From: Rhodocyclus tenuis | Lineage (GTDB): Bacteria; Pseudomonadota; Gammaproteobacteria; Burkholderiales; Rhodocyclaceae | Reading direction: 5' to 3' | DNA: 64,000 nt | Assembly: GCF_014197755.1 (NCBI RefSeq) | Contig: NZ_JACIGE010000001.1 | Coordinates: 310,001 to 374,000 of the forward strand | Part shown: positions 1-8,819 of the stretch, in pieces | Position numbering within the stretch: position 1 is the first letter of the stretch | Layout: each line of letters starts with the position of its first letter | The notes under the pieces: generated by a model | Databases searched by the model: none | Told to the model about the DNA's origin: nothing | What the model saw: only the letters and a program-made list of their open reading frames with translations | Made by a program: the position numbers and the translations under genes

Positions 1-435
1 CTGCAGGATCAGTATCTGCGCGGCACGCCCGTTGAAATCGTAGTTGCGCACACGCGCGTCGGCCTCAAGCACGTAAGCGTCGCGGTGCGCGAGACGCAGG
101 CGCAGCGGCGGTGTCAGGCGGCCTGGATCGGCAGCCAGCCCTTGCGCCACAGAACGCAAAGCAGCGCCCTGCTCTCCCGCTTCGGCAAATGGCAGCGGCT
201 GCGCAAGCCACTTTGTTTCCGGATAGCCGAACAGATCGACACACGCTGCATTCACCGCCAGTACCTGCCAGGAAAGCGGGTCGTAGACGATCAGCGCCAG
301 CGGGCTGTCGGTGAAAAGCACGCGGTTGCGCGACTCGCTGACTGCCAGTTCAGCCCGGCATAGCGCCAGCACTTTTGCCAGGGAATGCGGATCTGCATCG
401 GCAAGGTGGCTCTGCCGGTTGTGCAATTTTTCCAT
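1..435 (-). CDS. PAS-domain sensor protein, N-terminal part (cut by window edge)
   Basis: The reading frame is open from an ATG at 435 (starting MEKLHNRQ) through base 1, giving 145 residues with no stop, so the 3' end lies outside the window. Residues about 30-145 look like a PAS fold: the segments DSPLALIVYDP, VNAACVDLFGY and, near the edge, VRNYDFNGRAAQILILQ follow the usual start, core and last strand of PAS domains. PAS domains sense ligands, redox state or light and normally sit in front of a histidine kinase, diguanylate cyclase or similar output, which cannot be seen here. It is the last visible gene of the chemotaxis operon, 9 bases after cheB, so a signalling role is likely. The output domain is unknown. 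Confidence 0.7.
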   Translation of the reverse strand, partial: MEKLHNRQSHLADADPHSLAKVLALCRAELAVSESRNRVLFTDSPLALIVYDPLSWQVLAVNAACVDLFGYPETKWLAQPLPFAEAGEQGAALRSVAQGLAADPGRLTPPLRLRLAHRDAYVLEADARVRNYDFNGRAAQILILQ

Positions 436-444
436 CTCTTTCCC

Positions 445-1494
445 TCATGCCCCCCTGAGGATCGAAGCCGCCAGCGCCGACAGCGGCAATGACCGATCGA
501 CGGCACCGAGCTTGACCGCTTCTCTGGGCATCCCGTAAACAACGCAGCTTTCCTCGTCCTGCGCCAGCGTGAAGGCGCCGGCATCGTGCATCTCCTTGAG
601 GCCGCGCGCGCCATCGTCGCCCATTCCGGTCATGATCACGCCCATCGCGTTCTTGCCCGCATATTTGGCGACCGAACGGAAGAGCACGTCAACCGACGGG
701 CAATGGCGATTGACCGGCGGTCCTTCCCTTACCTCGACGATGTACTGGGCACCGCTACGCGCGAGCTGCATCTGCTTGCCGCCCGGAGCGATCAGCGCAA
801 CGCCGGGCAACACACGCTGCCCGTTCTTTGCTTCCTCGACGCGAACCTCGCACACCGTATTCAGGCGAGCGGCAAAGGATGCCGTGAACATCGCCGGCAT
901 GTGCTGGACGATCACCATTCCTGGCGAAACGCGCGGCAGCGCACCGAGCAGCACCTCGAGCGCGACCGTACCGCCGGTCGAGGTGCCGATGGCAACGATG
1001 CGCTCGGTGGTCTGCGCCATTGCCAGCCGCGGCTGCGTGCGTTCGGTCGCCTGACTGCGCAATTGCGCACTGCGCTTGACCGCGCCCATGTTGGCGCGCG
1101 CCGCCGATTTCACCGCGGCGACCAGGTTGTCGCTCGAATCCTTGAGGAAACCCTCGACGCCGAGGCCCGGCTTGGCAACGATGGCGACGGCGCCGGCGGC
1201 CAGCGCCTGCAAGGTCGTTTCCGCACCGGCGGTGGTCAGCGACGAGCAGACGATTACCGGCGTCGGCCGCTCGGCCATCAGCTGGCGCAGGAAGGTAATG
1301 CCGTCCATGCGCGGCATCTCGATGTCGAGCGTGACGACATCGGGCCAGTCGCGACGCATTTTCTCGATCGCGAAAATCGGGTCGTGCGCGGTGCCGATCA
1401 CCCGGATGCCGGGATCCTGATCGAGGATGGCGCTCATCACCTTGCGTACGACCGGTGAATCGTCGACCACCATGACCTTGATTTCGCTGCTCAT
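445..1494 (-). CDS. cheB: Chemotaxis response regulator protein-glutamate methylesterase/deamidase CheB
   Basis: CheB removes methyl groups from glutamates on chemoreceptors and deamidates glutamines, resetting receptor sensitivity. The 349 residues match the family length. An N-terminal receiver has the acidic pair at 11-12 and phospho-acceptor Asp57 (TLDIEMP), then a linker, then the methylesterase domain. Catalytic residues are visible: Ser172 in GTSTGG, His198 in QHMP and Asp294 in MGDDGARG. CheA phosphorylates the receiver to release esterase activity. It lies in the che operon between cheW and the PAS gene. No cheR methyltransferase or cheD is present in the visible part of the operon, so the partner methyltransferase must be encoded beyond the left edge or elsewhere. 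Confidence 0.97.
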   Translation of the reverse strand: MSSEIKVMVVDDSPVVRKVMSAILDQDPGIRVIGTAHDPIFAIEKMRRDWPDVVTLDIEMPRMDGITFLRQLMAERPTPVIVCSSLTTAGAETTLQALAAGAVAIVAKPGLGVEGFLKDSSDNLVAAVKSAARANMGAVKRSAQLRSQATERTQPRLAMAQTTERIVAIGTSTGGTVALEVLLGALPRVSPGMVIVQHMPAMFTASFAARLNTVCEVRVEEAKNGQRVLPGVALIAPGGKQMQLARSGAQYIVEVREGPPVNRHCPSVDVLFRSVAKYAGKNAMGVIMTGMGDDGARGLKEMHDAGAFTLAQDEESCVVYGMPREAVKLGAVDRSLPLSALAASILRGA

Positions 1495-1593
1495 CCGGGA
1501 TGACTCATCGCAATGTTCGCCACGCAGCGAAACAATCGGCCAGGGCTGTTGCGCAATCGGGCCTGTATCGCGCGGCCACCGATGCCATCGCGA

Positions 1594-2154
1594 TTACTCA
1601 AGCAGGTCTCCCGACTTGATCACCGCCATTTCCTCGATCGACAGGACGCGACCGATGTCGAGAATGATGACGAAATTGCCGTCGACGCGAGCCATGCCGG
1701 CGATGAAATCGGTCTGCACGCGGGTACCGAAGGCCGGTGCCGGCTCAATATCCGACGCCGCAATTTCCATCACCGCGTTAACCCCGTCGACCATCAGGCC
1801 GAGGATGTGCGTCGCACCTTCATGTTCGACTTCGACGATGACAAAACAGGTGCGCTGGCCAACCGCGACCGACTGCCGGCCGAAGCGCACGGCGAGGTCG
1901 ATCACCGGCACCACCGACCCGCGCAGATTGATGACCCCTCGTACCGAAGCGGGCATCATCGGCACCGAGGTGAGCGGCGTATAGGCGATGATCTCGCGCA
2001 CGCGAAGAATACCCACGGCATAAACTTCGCCGGCCAGGCGAAAAGCGAGGTACGGCTGCTCCACCACCGGCGTGGCCGTTACAACCTGACCCGCGTTGTC
2101 CGGATCCGCGGCTTTCGCGACGTCTCCGGGAACTGTCAGCGTTTCATTGCCCAT
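1594..2154 (-). CDS. cheW: Chemotaxis coupling protein CheW
   Basis: CheW is the cytoplasmic adaptor that bridges chemoreceptor tips to the P5 domain of CheA in the receptor array. The 186 residues contain the whole CheW domain from about residue 33 (YLAFRLAGEVYAVGILRVREII), with the conserved RGVINLRGSVVPVIDL segment and the late GMARVDGNFVIILDI strand. An extension of about 30 residues at the N-terminus, without recognisable motifs, makes it slightly longer than usual. The gene starts 10 bases after the upstream mcp stop and is separated from cheB by 99 bases. It should act with the CheA and the MCPs encoded next to it. Confidence 0.95.
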   Translation of the reverse strand: MGNETLTVPGDVAKAADPDNAGQVVTATPVVEQPYLAFRLAGEVYAVGILRVREIIAYTPLTSVPMMPASVRGVINLRGSVVPVIDLAVRFGRQSVAVGQRTCFVIVEVEHEGATHILGLMVDGVNAVMEIAASDIEPAPAFGTRVQTDFIAGMARVDGNFVIILDIGRVLSIEEMAVIKSGDLLE

Positions 2155-2164
2155 GACATGCCCC

Positions 2165-3781
2165 TCAGAAACTTTCGAAATCCTTCAGCTGGACGTCCTC
2201 TTTACCCGCGCGCTTCGCCGGTTCGGATTTTGCTGCTCTGGGAGTGCCGACCACACGCGCCGCCGCGCCATTGGCGATCTTGAATTGCGCCATGATCGCA
2301 AGGAGGTTCTCGGCCTGCGCGTTCATTTCCTCGGCGGTCGCGGACAGCTCCTCCGATGTCGCGGCGTTCTGCTGCGTGGCGGTGTTCAGTTGCGTCATCG
2401 CGTCGCTGATCTGATGCACGCCGGTCGACTGCTCTTCCGACGCCGCGGTGATTTCGCCGACCAGATCGGCCGTCTTGCGTATCGCCGGAACGATGGTTTC
2501 CAGCAGGGCACCGGCACTCTCGGCCGTTTCGACGCTGCTGCTCGCCAGCTGGCCGATTTCCTGCGCCGCGATCTGACTGCGCTCGGCCAGTTTCTTGACC
2601 TCGGCGGCAACGACGGCGAAGCCCTTGCCGTGCTCGCCGGCACGCGCCGCCTCGATCGCCGCATTGAGCGCGAGCAGGTCGGTGCGGTAAGCGATGTCGT
2701 CGATGATCGAAATCTTGCTGGCAATCGCCTTCATCGCCGCCACTGTCGAACGCACCGCCTCGCCACCCGACAGGGCGTCGGTCGAAGTCTTGCGCCCGAT
2801 GGCGTCGGTCGTCTTGGCGTTGTCGGTGTTCTGCGCGATCGACGCCGACATCTGCTCGATTGCCGCCGTCGTTTCTTCGAGGCTCGATGCCTGTTCCGAA
2901 GCCGCCTGCGACAGCCCCTGCGAAGTCGCGGAAACCTGGGTCGACGCGCTGTTCAGCTCGTCGGCCGACAGACGGACCTGGGTAATCGTCGCCGACAGCT
3001 TCTCGACCATGTTCTTCATCGCCGACAGCAACTGGCCGGTTTCGTCCTTCGACTGCGCCTCGATCTTCGCGGTCAGGTCACCTTCGGCGAGCCGGTTCGC
3101 GACGTCAACCGCCTGCCGGATCGGTGCCGTGATGCTGCGCGTCACCCACCAAGCGAACAGGATCGCGATCAGCACCGAGGCAATCGACAGGGCAAGCACC
3201 AGCGTCCGTGCGGTCTGCGCTGCTTCGGCAGCGTCCTTCGCTGCCTGCTGGTTGAGTTCCTTCTGAAGAAGGCTGAACTTCTTCAGTGCGCCGACAAATT
3301 CGTTGGCGGCGACGCCGAAGTCGCCGAGCAGGAAGTCCGACGCCTTTTTCGAGTCGTAGGTGGGCGAATTGCTGTCGGCGATTGGCAGCAACTTGTCGAG
3401 CGCGACGTAGTACTGGTTCGCGGCATTCTCCATCGCCGTGAAGGCCTCCCTCGCTGCGTCGCTGTCGAGTTGCTGCTTGAGGCTCTTGAACAACTCGTCG
3501 TTGCGCTTGCGCATCTCGGTAATTGCTTCTGCCTGCGCCTTGTTGTAGGGCAAGCTCTCCGAAATTAGCAGATTGCGGACGGTGCGCGCGATCATCAGCG
3601 TGTTTTCGGTCAGCTCGGTGCTCGCCTCGATCCGGGGAATCCGGTTATCGACGATCACCGATGTCGCCTGATTCAGTTCGGCAATGCGCAACAGCGAAGT
3701 CACCGAAATGCTCACCAGAAGAACAAGCACCAGGCCGAAGCCGAGTCCCAGACGCGTACCTATTTTGATGTTCTTGAACAT
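2165..3781 (-). CDS. Methyl-accepting chemotaxis protein with periplasmic four-helix-bundle-like sensor
   Basis: This is a transmembrane chemoreceptor of 538 residues. A first membrane helix spans about 12-31, a helical periplasmic domain of about 160 residues follows (4HB_MCP-like), the second membrane helix is about 194-213, a HAMP domain runs to about 266, and the long cytoplasmic coiled-coil hairpin follows. The hairpin tip contains the highly conserved [20 protein letters not shown] segment that contacts CheA and CheW. The protein ends in DFESF, which fits the aromatic-x-x-aromatic pentapeptide that tethers CheR or CheB in some receptors; this reading is an inference. It lies between cheA and cheW in the operon, so it is probably the dedicated receptor of this array. 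The ligand is unknown. Confidence 0.94.
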   Translation of the reverse strand: MFKNIKIGTRLGLGFGLVLVLLVSISVTSLLRIAELNQATSVIVDNRIPRIEASTELTENTLMIARTVRNLLISESLPYNKAQAEAITEMRKRNDELFKSLKQQLDSDAAREAFTAMENAANQYYVALDKLLPIADSNSPTYDSKKASDFLLGDFGVAANEFVGALKKFSLLQKELNQQAAKDAAEAAQTARTLVLALSIASVLIAILFAWWVTRSITAPIRQAVDVANRLAEGDLTAKIEAQSKDETGQLLSAMKNMVEKLSATITQVRLSADELNSASTQVSATSQGLSQAASEQASSLEETTAAIEQMSASIAQNTDNAKTTDAIGRKTSTDALSGGEAVRSTVAAMKAIASKISIIDDIAYRTDLLALNAAIEAARAGEHGKGFAVVAAEVKKLAERSQIAAQEIGQLASSSVETAESAGALLETIVPAIRKTADLVGEITAASEEQSTGVHQISDAMTQLNTATQQNAATSEELSATAEEMNAQAENLLAIMAQFKIANGAAARVVGTPRAAKSEPAKRAGKEDVQLKDFESF

Positions 3782-3796
3782 TTTCGACTCCGTTGT

Positions 3797-5980
3797 TTAA
3801 CTTGCAATCGATTCAACAGCTTCACTTGCTGACAATGCCGCCTTGCGTGCCGGCCGCTTTCCTGCCGCAGCGGCGCAGTGCCTGACCAGCGACGGCACGT
3901 CGAGAATCATGCCGACCTCGCCGCTGCCGATGATGGTCGAGCCCGATACCGCCGGCACCTCGGAAAACAGCGGGCCGAGCGGTTTGATCACGGTCTGGCA
4001 TTTGCCATAGATGCGATCGACGACCAGACCGGCGCGACGCGCGCCGAAACGGACGACGACAACACGCGGCCGCGGATGGCCGTTGCCACGCTCACCGAAG
4101 ATCTCGCGCAGACGAATGAAAGGCAGGGCCTCGTTACGTTGGTCGAAGTAGTCGCGGTCGCCGACATCGGCGGGTAATTCGATGCACTCGACGACCATGT
4201 CGAGCGGAATCACGAAGTGCGAGTCGCCGACGCCAACGTGGAATCCGTCGATGATCGCCAGCGTCAGCGGCAGGCACAAGCGCATCGTCGTTCCCTGCAA
4301 CGGCACCGACTCGATATCCAGCGTGCCGCGCAAGGCCTCGATATTGGCGCGGACGACGTCCATGCCGACGCCGCGGCCGGACAGGTTGGTGACTTTCTCG
4401 GCGGTCGAGAAACCCGGCGCCAGAATCAGGCGATAGACATCCTCATCGGACAGATTGTCGTCGGCCGACGCCAGCCCCGATTCGATCGCCTTTTTCAGGA
4501 TGCGCTCGCGGTTGAGGCCACCACCGTCGTCCTTGACCTCGATGCTGATCGCTCCCGATTCGTGATAGGCGTTGAGCTCGAGCGTACCGCGCGCCGGCTT
4601 GCCGCGTGCCCGGCGGACTTCAGCCGGCTCGATGCCGTGGTCCATCGAGTTGCGCACCAGATGCATCAAGGGGTCGGCGATCTTCTCGACCATCGACTTG
4701 TCGAGCTCGGCGTCGGCGCCGTGGATACGCAACTCGATGTCCTTGCCGAGCTCTTTCGAGACGTCGCGGACAACGCGCGGAAAACGCGAGAAGACTTCGC
4801 CGATCGCCACCATGCGCAAGCGCAAGGCCATGTCACGGATGTCCTCGACCAATGAAATCAGCACGTCAGCCGATTCCAGGATATCCGGCCGCTGCAGGCC
4901 GCTGATCCGCGAGTGGGTGCCGACACTGGCGATGACCAGTTCGCCGACACGATCGATCATCGCGTCGAGCCGCTCGGCCGGCACCTTGACCATCTTCGAC
5001 TCGGCACCACGCTTGTCCTCGACGCGTTTCTGCTTTTCGGCAGCGGCAGCGACCACCGGCGGCAGCACGGCACCTTGTTCGATCAGGATGTCGCCGATGC
5101 GCTCGGGCTCTGCCTGCCGCTTCTGCTGTTCGAGCGCGTGTTCCAGCTCTTTAGCCGTGATCGAACCGCAGGCAACCAGGATTTCGCCGATGCGTGCCAC
5201 CTCGGCCTGCTGCGATTCGATCAGCGTGACGAACTCGGCGATCTTGCTCTGCGGCGGCAGGATGACGATGTTCGAACCTTCCTCGATGAAGTCGAAAACG
5301 CCCTCGATCTCTTCCTTGCTCGCCGAGCTGCGCAGCGCAACTTCAAAGCCGAGGTAACAGAGCTCGGGATCGGCGTCGTCAAACTCGGGCAGGGCATCGA
5401 CAATGGTTTCGACATGCGCCAGCTCGCCGTACTGGCTCAGATAGTTGATGAACGCCAGCGGATCCATTCCGTCCTGCAAGATCTTGCGATCGAAGCGCAG
5501 CGACAGATGCCAGTGCTCGGCAGCTCCGGGCTCGGACTTGCCAGCTGCTGCACTCGCCGACGCCGATGCTGCCGGAACGGCTTCGCCTCCTAGCCAGACT
5601 TGCAGGCGGACGATCAACTCGTCGCTACGCGTGGTCTCCGGTTCGCCGCCGTTGGCAAAAACCGAGATCAGACCGGAAATATGGTCCTGGCACTCGAGCA
5701 GCAGACTGATCAGCTCACTGTCGAAACTCAGATGGCCCTTGCGCAACTGATCAAGGACGTTCTCGACGACATGCGTGAAGCGCACCACCTCATCCAGACC
5801 GAACAGCCCGCCCGATCCCTTGATCGTATGCGCGCAACGGAACAGCGCGTTCAGATCGTCTTCGCTGCACGCCTCGTCTTCGGCACGCAGCAGTATTTCT
5901 TCCATCTGTCCGAGAAACTCGGTCGCCTCCTCCATGAAGGTACCGAGCGCCTGCGCCAGTGCATTGGATTCAATGCTCAT
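3797..5980 (-). CDS. cheA: Chemotaxis histidine kinase CheA
   Basis: CheA autophosphorylates under receptor control and passes phosphate to CheY and CheB. The 727 residues show the family order. The N-terminal Hpt domain carries the phospho-histidine in AHTIKGSGGLFG (His51). A long variable region of about residues 130-330 follows, then the dimerisation helices (MVKVPAERLDAMIDRVGELV), an HATPase with N-box LMHLVRNSMDHGIE and glycine boxes, and a C-terminal CheW-like P5 domain. The segment at about 255-320 (IGEILVACGSITAKEL and IGDILIEQGAV) holds two short repeats like those in a subset of CheA proteins of environmental beta- and deltaproteobacteria, where a canonical P2 domain is not evident. 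STAS and cheY lie directly upstream and an mcp directly downstream. Confidence 0.97.
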   Translation of the reverse strand: MSIESNALAQALGTFMEEATEFLGQMEEILLRAEDEACSEDDLNALFRCAHTIKGSGGLFGLDEVVRFTHVVENVLDQLRKGHLSFDSELISLLLECQDHISGLISVFANGGEPETTRSDELIVRLQVWLGGEAVPAASASASAAAGKSEPGAAEHWHLSLRFDRKILQDGMDPLAFINYLSQYGELAHVETIVDALPEFDDADPELCYLGFEVALRSSASKEEIEGVFDFIEEGSNIVILPPQSKIAEFVTLIESQQAEVARIGEILVACGSITAKELEHALEQQKRQAEPERIGDILIEQGAVLPPVVAAAAEKQKRVEDKRGAESKMVKVPAERLDAMIDRVGELVIASVGTHSRISGLQRPDILESADVLISLVEDIRDMALRLRMVAIGEVFSRFPRVVRDVSKELGKDIELRIHGADAELDKSMVEKIADPLMHLVRNSMDHGIEPAEVRRARGKPARGTLELNAYHESGAISIEVKDDGGGLNRERILKKAIESGLASADDNLSDEDVYRLILAPGFSTAEKVTNLSGRGVGMDVVRANIEALRGTLDIESVPLQGTTMRLCLPLTLAIIDGFHVGVGDSHFVIPLDMVVECIELPADVGDRDYFDQRNEALPFIRLREIFGERGNGHPRPRVVVVRFGARRAGLVVDRIYGKCQTVIKPLGPLFSEVPAVSGSTIIGSGEVGMILDVPSLVRHCAAAAGKRPARKAALSASEAVESIAS

Positions 5981-5992
5981 CGCACACTCCTC

Positions 5993-6301
5993 TCAGGATT
6001 CGGCTGCAACGGCAGCAAGCGGCGCATCGAGCGCGCTGCCCAGATTGGCAATTCCGAGCAGCCGCAACACCGCCGGCGAATGTCCGCTCAGACGCACCTC
6101 GGTGCGCGGATTGCGTTTGGCGAGCAAGAGCAGCTGCAAGCCGGCAGTGTCCATGTCGCTGATTTCAGACAGGTCCACCTCAAGCTCGCTCACGCCTTCC
6201 ATGGCCTCGGCCAGGGTCGCCCTGATCTCTGCCGCGGTGTAAATCGTCAGTTCGCCGCTGAGGCTGAGGCGAGCCGTGTCTGCTACTGGCTGGTCGCTCA
6301 T
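5993..6301 (-). CDS. STAS-domain protein (anti-sigma-factor-antagonist type) of the che operon
   Basis: This is a 102-residue single-domain STAS protein. The family usually binds partner kinases or switch proteins and is controlled by phosphorylation of a Ser or Thr in a DSxG-like loop. Here the loop reads DMDTAGLQLL (around residues 49-58), so Thr takes the place of the usual Ser. The gene sits between cheY and cheA, with gaps of 7 and 12 bases, so it is co-transcribed with them. Similar STAS genes occur in che operons of several Proteobacteria, but their partner there is not settled. No SpoIIAB-like kinase or PP2C phosphatase gene is visible nearby, so its regulator is unidentified. Confidence 0.88.
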   Translation of the reverse strand: MSDQPVADTARLSLSGELTIYTAAEIRATLAEAMEGVSELEVDLSEISDMDTAGLQLLLLAKRNPRTEVRLSGHSPAVLRLLGIANLGSALDAPLAAVAAES

Positions 6302-6308
6302 CGCGGCA

Positions 6309-6677
6309 TCACATCAGCAGTTTCGTCACCGCTCCCAGCAGTTGCTGGGGCTGGAAAGGCTTGACCACCCAGGCCTTGGCTCCCGCGTCCTGACCGGCCT
6401 TCTTTTTCTCGTCGGAGCCTTCGGTGGTCAGCATGATGACCGGAACAAAACGGTAGGCCGGATTCTTCTTCAGTTCGCGGACAAAAGTGATGCCGTCCAT
6501 GTTGGGCATGTTCACGTCGCTGATCACGAGATGCACCCGCTGCCCGGAGAGTTTTTCCAGCGCGTCCTTGCCGTCGCAGGCTTCAAGCACCTCGTAGCCC
6601 GCCTGTTTGAGGGTTATCTTGACGACCTGCCGCATCGAGGAAGAGTCGTCAACGATCAATATGGTCTTGCCCATCAC
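6309..6677 (-). CDS. cheY: CheY-like chemotaxis response regulator
   Basis: This is a single receiver domain of 122 residues, the normal CheY length, with no output domain. Key residues are visible: acidic pair Asp10-Asp11, phospho-acceptor Asp54 (ISDVNMPNMDG), Thr in MLTTEG and Lys in VVKPF. It should be phosphorylated by the CheA encoded two genes downstream and then act on a motor or another effector. The second gene of the operon, it starts 17 bases after the stop of the upstream receptor gene and is followed after 7 bases by the STAS gene. Whether it controls flagella or another surface machine cannot be decided from the sequence. Confidence 0.94.
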   Translation of the reverse strand: MMGKTILIVDDSSSMRQVVKITLKQAGYEVLEACDGKDALEKLSGQRVHLVISDVNMPNMDGITFVRELKKNPAYRFVPVIMLTTEGSDEKKKAGQDAGAKAWVVKPFQPQQLLGAVTKLLM

Positions 6678-6694
6678 TGCTCCTGGCGAGTCTG

Positions 6695-7888
6695 TTAAAA
6701 GAAGGTAATTTCACTGTCTGCGACTTTCGCTTTCGCGGCAGTCGCATGCGAATCGCGCTGTTCAAGGGTGGTGTAGGTTCTCTCGAGATCCGCCACCCAG
6801 GCCTTTGCATCAAAGAGCTCGGGAGCCTCGCCACGCTCGATGCGCCTGTTCTGTTCGCGCACTGCCGACAGGAATCGGTCGACGTCCTTGAAGACTGCCG
6901 CCAATATCTGGCTGATCCGGTCATGCGACTGCAGGTTCACGATCACCTCTTCGACCATCCCGCGCACGCTCTCGCTGCCGGTCTCCATCTGTCGGGAGTT
7001 CGCGGCGAGCCCCTCGACGACTTCGCGGAAGCGGTCGAGCACCACGCGGATCGTCGTGTCGGCATTGCTCGTCAGGGACTCGTTGGCTGCCGCCATATGA
7101 CTGGCAGTCAGCAGTGCCGCATTGGTGGCGACGTTGACCGCGTCGACCTTCACCTGGATCTGCTTGCCCAGCGCCCCGGATTCATCGGAGAGTTTGCGCA
7201 CCTCATCGGCGACGACGGCAAAGCCGCGCCCGGCCTCGCCGGCTCTGGCCGCCTCGATCGCCGCGTTGAGGGCGAGGAGGTTGGTCTGATTGGCAATGCC
7301 GGCCACCGCCGTGGCCATCCGCTTGAGCTCATCGGTCACCGCGGCCAGACTTTCGAACTCGCGCAGCATCGGTTTCTGATCGTCGAACGCATGCTTGAGC
7401 CGTTCAAGCATGCTGCCCAGCTCGCTGCGCGACTGCTCGATGACGACGACGACGCCGCCGCCACTTCCGCCATCGCGGCTGTCGAGCATTTCGCCGAGTT
7501 TGCCGAGGATGGCGGTGAATTCGGTCGACAAATGGGCGCCCGCGTCCTCGGACTGCTGCCGGGCGAGATCGACGTGGCGCGACCAGCGCGCCATCGACGC
7601 GTCAGCAACTTCGTGCAGGCTGCGGGTATAGGGCTCAAGCCCCGTTCCGCCCGCGTGCGTCGCGTGCATCTCGGTCTGCCGGAATTCCGCGGCTGGCGCC
7701 GGACGGGAAAACCTGCGCGACTCCCAGAACGACAGCCCCACGGCCAACAAGAGCAAGCCCCCGCCAATCGCCAGATCAGGCAGAAGAAAGCCACCTCGCC
7801 AGAAAATCACGATGGCGCCAACGACTGAAACGAGAATTGGCCCGACAACGAATCGGGAGACGGCGGAAGAAGAGTTCTGCGTATTCAT
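6695..7888 (-). CDS. Membrane-anchored methyl-accepting chemotaxis-like protein without periplasmic sensor domain
   Basis: The 397 residues begin with two closely spaced hydrophobic helices (about 13-30 and 36-54) joined by only a few residues, so there is essentially no periplasmic ligand domain. The rest is cytoplasmic: a helical linker and a short MCP signalling region with [20 protein letters not shown] followed by [13 protein letters not shown]. It lacks a recognisable HAMP domain, and the signalling hairpin is shorter than in the other two receptors of the window. Possible roles are sensing a cytoplasmic or membrane signal or organising the array. It is the first gene of the che operon. 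Its ATG at 7888 has no strong Shine-Dalgarno sequence. Confidence 0.88.
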   Translation of the reverse strand: MNTQNSSSAVSRFVVGPILVSVVGAIVIFWRGGFLLPDLAIGGGLLLLAVGLSFWESRRFSRPAPAAEFRQTEMHATHAGGTGLEPYTRSLHEVADASMARWSRHVDLARQQSEDAGAHLSTEFTAILGKLGEMLDSRDGGSGGGVVVVIEQSRSELGSMLERLKHAFDDQKPMLREFESLAAVTDELKRMATAVAGIANQTNLLALNAAIEAARAGEAGRGFAVVADEVRKLSDESGALGKQIQVKVDAVNVATNAALLTASHMAAANESLTSNADTTIRVVLDRFREVVEGLAANSRQMETGSESVRGMVEEVIVNLQSHDRISQILAAVFKDVDRFLSAVREQNRRIERGEAPELFDAKAWVADLERTYTTLEQRDSHATAAKAKVADSEITFF

Positions 7889-8819
7889 TTATTGGCTTGG
7901 ACCAGTTTGGCGGCTCGCCGATCAGCTTGGGGAGGAAGCCCCCGGTTGGCGGAGAAGCGCGCGGGAAGAACGAGGCGCAAGAGCACAGCGCGGCAATAAT
8001 GAAAGCATACCGACGCAAAAATTAACCAGACGCCATTGGCACCCGCGATATTCGTACCGGCGGACGATGGCGAAAGCGGGTTGCCGGACCGACAGGCGGA
8101 TCTTTCTCGGCGTCGAGGCGAGGCCATCTGATGCGGACATCGCCTCTCGGCGAATGCCGGCACGAAGGCCAGCAAAAGCATCCCGCCGACGACCGGGCAT
8201 GTCGCCAGGTGAGCTTATGGTTCGGGGGACTCCGCCAAATTCGCAATGCTCAGACATTCCTGCCAATCGCTTACAGATCAAGGACAATTCATTGTCACGC
8301 ATTCATCGACGCAATGACAGACAGAAAGATTCAAGCCGAGGTCGGCAGAAGCCGATTGCTCTTTGGTGCCAGACGAAACTTCCAAAGCACGCATCGCTAC
8401 GCGAGACAAAGTCTTTCGATCGATGCAGTTGCGCAACAGACTCATGCAATTCGCCATTTTTTACATCAAGTCTTCATATCCTCTGCGTATTTTTGCGTAC
8501 GCATTTGGCAAACAACATTAACAAACTAGTGCGGTTGGTCGCACGGTGCCAGCCCCAGCTGAACAGCATCACCCATGCCGTATCAATGCTTGCGCCAAGG
8601 ACAAGTATTGATGGTGCAAGTTCCGTATGATTGCGTCACGGACACGACGATCATCAAGCTGCATCGGAGACGGCACGAACTCGGGCAAACGACCGTAAAT
8701 GGCGGGCTGCGCACATTTGCGGCAAGGCAAGAGCCCCTGTCCGGGTGGTGAAATCCGGTCAGGGCCGGCAAGCAGCCGGCCGCGATCTGTTTATTGCAAC
8801 GCACTGCGCAGGGAACACA
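7889..8819. other. 931-base intergenic region between the divergent che operon and hydrogenase operon
   Basis: I find no convincing gene here. Open frames in this stretch are short or have low-complexity translations unlike any family I know. The part at about 8260-8640 is visibly richer in A and T than its surroundings, as expected for control regions. It contains an inverted repeat at 8484-8503 (TGCGTA, 8-base spacer, TACGCA) and a longer near-palindrome at 8582-8612, listed separately. Promoters for both the che operon (leftward) and the hydrogenase operon (rightward) should lie here. I could not fix either start by a strong -35/-10 or -24/-12 match. Confidence 0.55.
8582..8612. promoter_or_regulatory. 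Near-perfect inverted repeat upstream of hydrogenase operon (candidate operator)
   Basis: The arms ATCAATGCTTG (8582-8592) and CAAGTATTGAT (8602-8612) are reverse complements at 10 of 11 positions, with a 9-base spacer. The centre lies about 220 bases before the start of the hydrogenase operon. Dyads of this size commonly bind dimeric regulators. The half-sites do not match the FNR consensus. Function is an inference. Confidence 0.4.

Noticed and set aside
8131-8529. Open frame of 132 codons in the gap before the hydrogenase operon
   Set aside because: No Shine-Dalgarno sequence, no family resemblance, mixed composition and position in a control region; treated as non-coding.
8582-8612. FNR or sigma-54 site before the hydrogenase operon
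   Set aside because: The dyad has the half-sites in the wrong order and spacing for FNR (TTGAT-N4-ATCAA), and no GG-N10-GC element with proper flanks was found.
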